A stretch of 64,000 nt of DNA from Paracoccus marinus. Its GTDB lineage: Bacteria > Pseudomonadota > Alphaproteobacteria > Rhodobacterales > Rhodobacteraceae. The stretch covers positions 186,001 to 250,000 of the forward strand of contig NZ_VJYZ01000010.1 of assembly GCF_007018965.1 (NCBI RefSeq). The letters run 5' to 3'. The notes beneath the pieces are model-generated. The model worked only from the letters and a program-made list of their open reading frames with translations. It did no database searches and was not told the DNA's origin. Below are positions 17,694-23,666 of the stretch, piece by piece. Numbering within the stretch: position 1 is the stretch's first letter; every line of letters begins with the position of its first letter. A program made the position numbers and the translations under genes.

Positions 17694-18341
17694 ATGGCCA
17701 AGACCTTTGCCGCCGACGGCGCCGCCCGCGCGTCCGGCGACGCATCCCCGGAACCCGCGGCTGCGGAGGGTGCGCCCGCCGACCCCGCGCTTCTGGGCCC
17801 CGCGCTTCTGGGCCCCGCGCTTCTGGACCGCGCGCTTCTGGACCGCGCGCGCAAGAACGCCCTTGCCGGGCTGGACCGGGCCGAGCTGAACGACCTCGTG
17901 CGCGACCTGCGCGCCCGCAAGAAGGCACTGGCCGACGCCGAGGACGCGGACCGCAAGCCGATCACCCAGGCGCTGCGCCGCGCGGTCGAGGAAAAGCGCG
18001 CCCGCGAGGATGGCGCGGACGAGGGCGAGGATGACGCGCCGAGGACGCCGGGCAAGGGCGGCAAGCGCGCGGGTCACGGGGCCGGCGCCGGCGCGAGAAC
18101 CGATCTGCCCGCCGCCGGGGCGCGCATGCGGCCGGCCGAGATCATCGATCGCGGCGACACCGCCGCCGAACCGGTCGCGAAACCAGCGGGCAAGTCCGAC
18201 GCCCGGGCCGAGCGCGAGGCGCGCAGGCAGGCCAACATCGCCGAACGCGCCGCCCGGAAGGAAGCGCGGCAGGCCGGCGAAAGGCTGACCCCCGCCAAGC
18301 GGCCCAAGGACGATGCGACCGGCCGGGACGGCGACGCCTGA
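17694..18341 (+). CDS. Hypothetical charged, coiled-coil-like protein with internal repeats
   Basis: Predicted 215-residue protein, not recognised. It is low complexity: an Ala-rich start, then PALLGPALLGPALLDRALLD (about 30-49) encoded by a 15-bp tandem repeat, a helical region rich in Arg, Lys, Glu (about 50-105) likely to form a coiled coil, then a disordered Ala/Gly/Arg tail. No signal peptide or membrane helix. The plus-strand frame is favoured because it has an ATG 46 bases after a terminator and no better frame fits, but a long minus-strand frame is also open here, so existence as a real gene is only moderately supported. Confidence 0.5.
   Translation: MAKTFAADGAARASGDASPEPAAAEGAPADPALLGPALLGPALLDRALLDRARKNALAGLDRAELNDLVRDLRARKKALADAEDADRKPITQALRRAVEEKRAREDGADEGEDDAPRTPGKGGKRAGHGAGAGARTDLPAAGARMRPAEIIDRGDTAAEPVAKPAGKSDARAEREARRQANIAERAARKEARQAGERLTPAKRPKDDATGRDGDA
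17781..17850 (+). repeat. 15-bp tandem repeat inside the hypothetical gene
   Basis: Four full copies and one partial copy of GACCCCGCGCTTCTG-type units (17781, 17796, 17811, 17826, 17841), differing at two positions. Being a multiple of three it keeps the frame and encodes a PALLG/RALLD pentapeptide, so copy number can vary without a frameshift. Confidence 0.85.
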
Positions 18342-18350
18342 CCGCCCGCC

Positions 18351-18380
18351 GTCCCGCCGCGTCCCGCCGCGTCCCGCCGT
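18351..18380 (+). repeat. Three direct 10-bp repeats
   Basis: GTCCCGCCGC repeated at 18351, 18361 and 18371 (the last ends in T), in the 111-base gap between the hypothetical gene and the lytic transglycosylase gene. Possibly slippage-derived. Confidence 0.7.
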
Positions 18381-18452
18381 TCCACCCGCGTCTTTCCGTT
18401 CCAAGCCGCCGCCGAATCTGCTAACCGGGCGCTTGTTGGCGTGGGGACGTGA

Positions 18453-19379
18453 ATGACGCGGGCTTGGGTGACGATTGTGCTGGCGCTGTTCTGCGCGACC
18501 GGGGTGCCGCTGGTCGCGCCCGCGCGCGAGGCGGTCGATGTCTATGAGGGGCTGCCCGCCCCGCGCCTGACCGAGAACCGGCGCTGCACCGACGACGGAC
18601 GCAGCTGCATAGAGGCCGCGACCTACGTCGCTGACGTCTGCACCACGATCGAGCGCGCGGCCGCCGACAATCGGCTGGACCCCAACTTCCTCGCCCGGCT
18701 TCTGTGGAAGGAAAGCCTGTTCGAACCCGATGCCGTGTCCCCCGTGGGGGCGCTGGGGATCGCGCAGTTCATGCCCGAAACCGCGCGCATCCGTAAGCTC
18801 GACGACCCCTTCAACCCGGCCAAGGCGATCCACGCCTCGGCCACATACCTCGCCTACCTCGCCGACGGGTTCGGCAATATCGGCCTGGCCGCCGTCGCCT
18901 ATAACGGCGGCGAGGGGCGGGCGATGCGGTTCTTCAACGGCAGCCAGGTCCTGCCCTACGAGACGCAGGACTACGTCGAGGCGATCACCGGCGAGAACGC
19001 GTGGAAATGGCGCGACGACCCGCCCAAGGGCGTGGACCTGCGGCTGGACAAGAAGCGCCCCTTCCACGAGGCGTGCATCCAGCTGGCGGCGAACCGCACG
19101 CTGAAAGAGTTCGGGACACCGAACCGGGTCTGGCCGTGGGGCGTGATCCTGGCCGCCCATCCCAGCCAGTCGGGCGCGCAGGCGCAGGTCAGCAAGCTGA
19201 ACCGGCAACTGCGCCCGATCCTCGGCGGCAGGAAGATCAGCTATGTGCAAAAGGCGCTGACCGGGAACCCGCGCCGCGTCTTCACGGCGCAGGTCGGCTA
19301 TTCCTCGCGGACCGAGGCGGCGGCGTTCTGCAACCAGCTCAAGCAGCTTGGCGGCCGCTGCATCGTCCTGAAGAACTGA
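18453..19379 (+). CDS. Lytic transglycosylase with C-terminal SPOR-like segment
   Basis: Murein lytic transglycosylase (SLT/GH23) of 308 residues. After a Sec signal (about 1-25) the catalytic core holds the Glu at residue 87 in LLWKESLFEP, GALGIAQFMPETA and AVAYNGGEGRAMRF. The last 70 residues (KALTGNPRRVFTAQVGYSSR...FCNQLKQLGGRCIVLKN) look like a SPOR fold, which binds denuded glycan. Acts in the periplasm on peptidoglycan. The cysteines in the N-terminal part (RRCTDDGRSCIE) could form a disulfide. It lies near the L,D-transpeptidase on the same strand. Confidence 0.85.
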   Translation: MTRAWVTIVLALFCATGVPLVAPAREAVDVYEGLPAPRLTENRRCTDDGRSCIEAATYVADVCTTIERAAADNRLDPNFLARLLWKESLFEPDAVSPVGALGIAQFMPETARIRKLDDPFNPAKAIHASATYLAYLADGFGNIGLAAVAYNGGEGRAMRFFNGSQVLPYETQDYVEAITGENAWKWRDDPPKGVDLRLDKKRPFHEACIQLAANRTLKEFGTPNRVWPWGVILAAHPSQSGAQAQVSKLNRQLRPILGGRKISYVQKALTGNPRRVFTAQVGYSSRTEAAAFCNQLKQLGGRCIVLKN

Positions 19380-19402
19380 CCGGCGGCCCCGCGCCCGGCA
19401 TG

Positions 19403-19427
19403 AAAACGGCGCCCCGAAGGGCGCCGT
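19403..19427 (-). terminator. Intrinsic terminator of the peptide-binding protein gene
   Basis: ACGGCGCCC (19406-19414) pairs with GGGCGCCGT (19419-19427) around a CGAA loop; the AAAA at 19403-19406 gives a T-run on the minus strand, 22 bases past the binding-protein stop. It may also stop the converging transglycosylase transcript. Confidence 0.65.
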
Positions 19428-19448
19428 CATGTCACCGGCGGACCCGGT

Positions 19449-20918
19449 TCAATCGGTCCAGCGCACCGCCGTCAGGTCGTTCGCGGGCGTGGGCGAGTTT
19501 TCCCACAGGCCCTCGATCTTCGCGTTGGCGACTCCGGTCTTGGCCAGCTGGAACAGCCAGGCCACGACGTAGTCGTCGGCCAGCGCCGCCTGCGCCTGCT
19601 TGACGAGCGCGCTGCGTTCGGCCGGATCGACCGCCGCCTTCAGCTTGTCCATCAGCGCCACGTAGTCGGGCTTGGCATAGTGGATGTAGTAGTCGGGGCG
19701 CGCATAGATATCGAGGTCCATCGGCTCGACATGGCTGATGATGGTCAGGTCGAAGTCGCCGCCGTTGAACACGGTTTCCAGCCACTGCGCCCATTCCATG
19801 TTGGTGATCTCGGTCTCGATCCCGACGGCGCGCAGTTCGGCCGCCACGATCTCGCCGCCGCGCCGGGCGTAGGGGGGCGGGGGCAGGGCAAGCCGCAGGC
19901 GCAGGTCCGACACGCCCGCCTCCTTCAACAGAGCCTTCGCCTGTTCGGGATCGTGCGGCGACTTCGCCGTCTCGTCCACGTAGTCGGGGCTGTGGGGCGG
20001 GGTGTGGCTGCCGATGGGCGTGCCATAGCCGAACATCGCGCCCTCGATGATCTCCTGCCGGTCCAGCGCGAGCGCGATCGCCTTGCGGACCCGGACGTCG
20101 TCCAGCGGCGCCTTGGCGTTGTTGATCGACAGCATCGTCTCGCCCTCGGTCGTGCCGACGATGACCTTGAAGCGCGGATCGGCCTTCAGCACGTCCAGCG
20201 TTTCGGGCGCGGGGTAGTTGGGAAACGCGTCCACGTCCTCGGCCATCATGGCCGCAAAGGCGGCGGTCGGGTCGGCGATGAATCGGAACGTGGCCTGCGC
20301 GAGCTCGGGCCTGGCGCCCCAGTAGCCGGGGAACGCCGCGATCGTCACGCGGTCGCCCTGCCGCCAGTCCTGGAACGCGAAGGGGCCCGTGCCCACGGGC
20401 CGCGTGGCGTTGCCGTCGGCCGAGGCGGGATCAACGATCACCGCGTCGCCCCAGGCCATTTTGAACGGGAACGCCCCGTCCGGCGACTTGAGCGTCACCC
20501 GCACCTGCGTCGGGGACACCGCCGTCACCGTCTCGATCCCCTCGAACAGGGCCTTTTGCGCGTTCACCGAACCTTCGGCCCGCGCCCGGTCCAGCGAGAA
20601 CACCACGTCGTCGGCGGCGAAGTCCGCCCCGTCGTGGAACTTGACGCCCGCGCGCAGGTGAAAGTCATAGACGCGCCCGCCCTCGGTCACGTCCCAGCGT
20701 TCGGCCAGACCGGGCTGAATCGAGCCGTCGGGGCCGAACTTCGTCAGCCCCTCGAACAGGTTGGAATAGGTGATCTCGTCAATCGCCGCCGCCGCGCCCG
20801 CGGTCGGGTCCAGCGTCGGCGGTTCCAGCACCATGCCCAGCGTGATGGTGTCGCGGGCAAGCGCGGGCGCGCAAAGCGCGCCCAGCATCGCCACGGTGGT
20901 CAGAAGCCTGCGGATCAT
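19449..20918 (-). CDS. Peptide ABC transporter, periplasmic binding protein (SBP family 5)
   Basis: Extracytoplasmic binding protein of 489 residues of the DppA/OppA family. Sec signal ending near ALARD, then the family start DTITLGMVLEPPTLDP, FEGLTKFGPDGSIQPGLAERW, FHDGADFAADDVVFSLDRA and PVGTGPFAFQDW. The second of two close ATGs (20918) is preferred because AAGGGGG lies six bases upstream; the first (20924) abuts it. It probably serves the DppB/DppC/ATPase operon at 11.0-14.4 kb, from which it is separated by about 5 kb of other genes on both strands; this pairing is an inference. Confidence 0.85.
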   Translation of the reverse strand: MIRRLLTTVAMLGALCAPALARDTITLGMVLEPPTLDPTAGAAAAIDEITYSNLFEGLTKFGPDGSIQPGLAERWDVTEGGRVYDFHLRAGVKFHDGADFAADDVVFSLDRARAEGSVNAQKALFEGIETVTAVSPTQVRVTLKSPDGAFPFKMAWGDAVIVDPASADGNATRPVGTGPFAFQDWRQGDRVTIAAFPGYWGARPELAQATFRFIADPTAAFAAMMAEDVDAFPNYPAPETLDVLKADPRFKVIVGTTEGETMLSINNAKAPLDDVRVRKAIALALDRQEIIEGAMFGYGTPIGSHTPPHSPDYVDETAKSPHDPEQAKALLKEAGVSDLRLRLALPPPPYARRGGEIVAAELRAVGIETEITNMEWAQWLETVFNGGDFDLTIISHVEPMDLDIYARPDYYIHYAKPDYVALMDKLKAAVDPAERSALVKQAQAALADDYVVAWLFQLAKTGVANAKIEGLWENSPTPANDLTAVRWTD

Positions 20919-20941
20919 CGTCATCCCCCTTCAGCCGACAT

Positions 20942-20974
20942 CCGGGCCCCGCGGCAGAGCGGGCCCGGTTTTCT
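20942..20974 (+). other. Terminator-like hairpin with no plus-strand gene upstream
   Basis: CCGGGCCC (20942-20949) pairs with GGGCCCGG (20961-20968), followed by TTTTCT on the plus strand. The nearest genes are on the minus strand, so on that strand it is a stem-loop just upstream of the binding-protein ribosome-binding site. It may stop antisense transcription or affect binding-protein translation; the role is undetermined. Confidence 0.35.
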
Positions 20975-21006
20975 GCGGCGCAGCGTTACCGCAATGTCAT
21001 ACTGGA

Positions 21007-21717
21007 TCAAGCCCGGGATGAACGTCCCTGACGTTCGGGAACGATCTGCTGGACCAGCCCCGCGAGCATCAGCCAGACCGAGGTCACCACCAGCCCCCAC
21101 ACCGCCCAGCTTTGCGGATGGAAGTGGACCCACACCGCCCAGCTTGCGAACACCACCCAGCCCACCGCCATCGGCAGCGACACGGCCCGCCAGCGTTCGG
21201 TGCGGACGGGGTGGATGAACTTGATGTTGGTGAACATGGTGAACGCCAGCGCCACCACCACGACCAGCGTGACGCGCCAGTCGGGTTTCAGCGCGAACAG
21301 GACCAGCACGACCATGTTCCAGCAGGCCGGGAAGCCCGCGAAGCTGTTGTCGCGTGTCTTCATCCGGGTGTCGGCGAAGTAGATGATCGAGCCGTAGACG
21401 ATGCAGATGATCGCGACCCAGCCGGTCCACCCGTCCAGCAGCCCCGACTTGAACAGCGCGAAGGCGGGGATGAACACATAGGTCATGTAGTCGATGATGA
21501 GGTCCATCAGCACCCCGTCATACATCGGCCAGTTGTCCTTGACCCGGTAGCGGCGCGCCAGCGGCCCGTCGATCCCGTCCACGACCAGCGCGACGACGAG
21601 CCAGCCGAACATCAGCGACCAGCGTTCCTCGACGGCGGCCAGCATGGCCAGCATCGACAGGATCGCGCCGGTCGCCGTCAGCATGTGGACGGACAGGGCC
21701 TGAAGGCGTTTCTTCAT
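21007..21717 (-). CDS. pcs: Phosphatidylcholine synthase
   Basis: Integral membrane CDP-alcohol phosphatidyltransferase that condenses choline with CDP-diacylglycerol. In 236 residues the Pcs version of the active-site motif is complete: D50-G51, A54-R55, G68, D72, D76, with 12 rather than 8 residues between AR and G as in rhizobial Pcs. About eight hydrophobic helices follow the usual layout. Start MKKRLQALSVHML at 21717 matches the family; the open upstream frame runs into the repeat array at 21787-21844. Phosphatidylcholine synthesis is typical of Rhodobacterales and rhizobia. Diverges from the ferredoxin reductase gene. Confidence 0.9.
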   Translation of the reverse strand: MKKRLQALSVHMLTATGAILSMLAMLAAVEERWSLMFGWLVVALVVDGIDGPLARRYRVKDNWPMYDGVLMDLIIDYMTYVFIPAFALFKSGLLDGWTGWVAIICIVYGSIIYFADTRMKTRDNSFAGFPACWNMVVLVLFALKPDWRVTLVVVVALAFTMFTNIKFIHPVRTERWRAVSLPMAVGWVVFASWAVWVHFHPQSWAVWGLVVTSVWLMLAGLVQQIVPERQGRSSRA

Positions 21718-21786
21718 GACGGGTCTTGTCGCATCTGGGCGGGGGCGGCGCAATGCGCGCGATCGGAGATCGGATCGGGCGCGCAA

Positions 21787-21844
21787 GTTTTGCCCGCGTT
21801 TTGCCCGACGTTTCACCCGGCGTTTTGCCCGTGCGTTTCAGTCG
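21787..21844. repeat. Five phased GTTTTGCCCG repeats between pcs and fpr
   Basis: GTTTTGCCCG occurs at 21787, 21798 and 21822, with the variants GTTTCACCCG at 21810 and GTTTCAGTCG at 21835. Start-to-start spacing is 11-13 bases, close to a helical turn. The array lies between two divergent start codons, where an operator could be expected. Confidence 0.6.
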
Positions 21845-21930
21845 GGCTTTCGCTCGCGCGCCGCAGCGCCTAGATGCAGGACGTGGAAAGCCCGGCAGCG
21901 GCCGGGCGGGCGAATGCGGGTGCAGGAGCG

Positions 21931-22767
21931 ATGATGGACGACACGACGAAATCGCGCGCCGCGCCCCCGGCGGCCCGCACGCCCGACACGCAGACCGTGA
22001 CCGACGTCCGGCACTGGTCCGAATGGCTGATGTCGTTCCGCTGCACCCGGCCCGCCTCGCTTCGGTTCCGGTCGGGGGAGTTCGTGATGATCGGCCTGCC
22101 CGGCGACAACGGCAAGCCGATCCTGCGCGCCTATTCCATCGCCTCGCCCTGTTGGGACGAGGAGCTTGAGTTCTATTCGATCAAGGTCGCGGACGGGCCG
22201 CTGACCTCGCGGCTGCGCCATATCCGCCCCGGCGATCCGCTGATCCTGCGCCCCAAGCCCGTGGGGACGCTGGTCCTCGACGCGCTGCTGCCGGGGCGGC
22301 GGCTGTGGCTGCTGGCGACCGGCACGGGATTCGCGCCCTTCGCGAGCCTTCTGCGCGACCCCGAGACGTTCGAGCGCTACGAGCAGGTCGTGATGATGCA
22401 CACCTGCCGCACCGCCGACGAACTGGCCTATGGCCGCGAACTGGTCGCCGACCTGACCCGCGACCCGCTGCTGGCCGAGATCTTCGGCGAGGGGATCGCG
22501 GACCGGGTGCTGTATTACCCGACGACCACGCGCGAGCAGGGGCCGCGCATGGGGCGCATCACCGACAACCTGACCTCGGGCAAGGCGTTCGCCGACATGG
22601 GGCTGCCGCCGATGGATCCGGCGGTGGACCGGGCGATGGTCTGCGGCAGCCTTGCCTTCAACCTTGACGTCAAGGCGGTGCTGGAAGGGTTCGGGCTGAC
22701 CGAGGGGGCCAACAGCGACCCCCGCGAATTCGTGATCGAGAAGGCCTTCGTGGGCGAGGGCGTCTGA
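21931..22767 (+). CDS. fpr: Ferredoxin--NADP(+) reductase
   Basis: FAD-dependent reductase of 278 residues of the bacterial FPR type. FAD-binding RAYSIAS lies near 78-84 and the following GPLTSRLRHI is typical; the NADP domain starts with LLATGTGFAPFASLLRD and includes MHTCRTADELAY and VCGSLAFN. Exchanges electrons between NADPH and ferredoxin/flavodoxin, often for oxidative-stress defence or redox balance. The ATG pair at 21931/21934 follows CAGGAGCG; the longer frame from 21874 overlaps the upstream control region. Confidence 0.9.
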   Translation: MMDDTTKSRAAPPAARTPDTQTVTDVRHWSEWLMSFRCTRPASLRFRSGEFVMIGLPGDNGKPILRAYSIASPCWDEELEFYSIKVADGPLTSRLRHIRPGDPLILRPKPVGTLVLDALLPGRRLWLLATGTGFAPFASLLRDPETFERYEQVVMMHTCRTADELAYGRELVADLTRDPLLAEIFGEGIADRVLYYPTTTREQGPRMGRITDNLTSGKAFADMGLPPMDPAVDRAMVCGSLAFNLDVKAVLEGFGLTEGANSDPREFVIEKAFVGEGV

Positions 22768-22879
22768 CCGCCCTTGGCGGCGGCCCGCACGGGTCGCCGT
22801 GGTTTGATCTTTATTCAGGAAACCTTGCGCGCCGCCCCGGTGTTGCTTCGCCAGACGCTTGTGTCTGAGGAGTATTCCC

Positions 22880-23485
22880 ATGAAGACCGCAATCCTTGCC
22901 GCCGCGATCGGCCTTGCCGCCGCTGGCGCCCTGTCCGCCCAGACCGCCACCCCGCCCACCGCCGACACCTCGGCCGCCGTGCCCACGGTGCCGACCGATG
23001 GCGCGACCACGACCACCCCCGCCGCTACCGCGACCGTGGGCAGCACGGACGTCGCGGTCTCGGCCCTGACCCCGCAGGAGTTCGTGAACCGCGCTGCCTC
23101 CAGCGGGATGTTCGAGGTGATGTCGAGCGAGCTTGCGCTGGAACGGGCCGCGACGCCTTCGGTCAAGGAATTCGCCCAGATGATGGTCACCGACCACACC
23201 AAGGCGAACGACGAGCTGAAGATCGTCGCCGCCGCGAACGGCCTGACCGTCCCGGCCGAGATGTCGGGCACCCCCGCCGACGACTGGGAAATGCTGCAGA
23301 ACGCCGATGCCGGCGTGTTCGAGCAGTCCTACGTGGACATGCAGATCAAGGCGCACTCGACCGCGATCGACCTGTTCTCGGCCCAGGCGCAGGCGACCAC
23401 GAACCCCGAACTGGCGGCCTTTGCCCAGAAGACCCTGCCGACGCTGCAGTCGCACCGCGAAATGCTGACCGGCATGGGCGGCTGA
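22880..23485 (+). CDS. DUF4142 periplasmic protein
   Basis: Exported protein of 201 residues. Sec signal (about 1-22, ending near LSAQT), a Thr/Pro/Ala-rich disordered linker (about 23-65), then a DUF4142 four-helix ferritin-like domain: EFVNRAASSGMFEVMSSELAL, VKEFAQMMVTDHTKANDELK and the HREMLTGM end. The His-Asp-His positions that could bind metal are kept (TDHTKAN). Start at 22880 follows GAGGAG. Family members are often induced by stress; no direct function is known. Confidence 0.85.
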   Translation: MKTAILAAAIGLAAAGALSAQTATPPTADTSAAVPTVPTDGATTTTPAATATVGSTDVAVSALTPQEFVNRAASSGMFEVMSSELALERAATPSVKEFAQMMVTDHTKANDELKIVAAANGLTVPAEMSGTPADDWEMLQNADAGVFEQSYVDMQIKAHSTAIDLFSAQAQATTNPELAAFAQKTLPTLQSHREMLTGMGG

Positions 23486-23523
23486 TCGCAGCCCCCAAGG
23501 CCCTGCATCCACGCAGTCCCGCC

Positions 23524-23552
23524 GCCGCATCCGAAAGGGTGCGGCGCCTTTC
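23524..23552 (+). terminator. Intrinsic terminator of the DUF4142 gene
   Basis: GCCGCATCC (23524-23532) pairs with GGGTGCGGC (23537-23545) around a GAAA loop with one wobble pair, followed by a short T stretch. Confidence 0.6.
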
Positions 23553-23604
23553 ATTCGCCGGGCGCGGACCCCGCCTCTCCCGGCTGCGGCGCAACCGGGG
23601 TGCG

Positions 23605-23633
23605 TTGACACCGCTGCGCGCGGTGCCCATGTT
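23605..23633 (+). promoter_or_regulatory. Putative promoter of topA
   Basis: Perfect -35 TTGACA (23605-23610), 17-base spacer, and CATGTT (23628-23633) as -10, placing transcription start about 25 bases before the topA ATG. Lies just after the DUF4142 terminator. Confidence 0.4.
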
Positions 23634-23666
23634 CCCGCGTCAAGTCGTCCCCCCGGAGGTGCCATC

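Noticed and set aside
22800..22850. ECF/EcfG-type general stress promoter (GGAAAC ... TGTT) before the DUF4142 gene
   Set aside because: The -10 element and spacing do not match the alphaproteobacterial EcfG consensus well enough to call.
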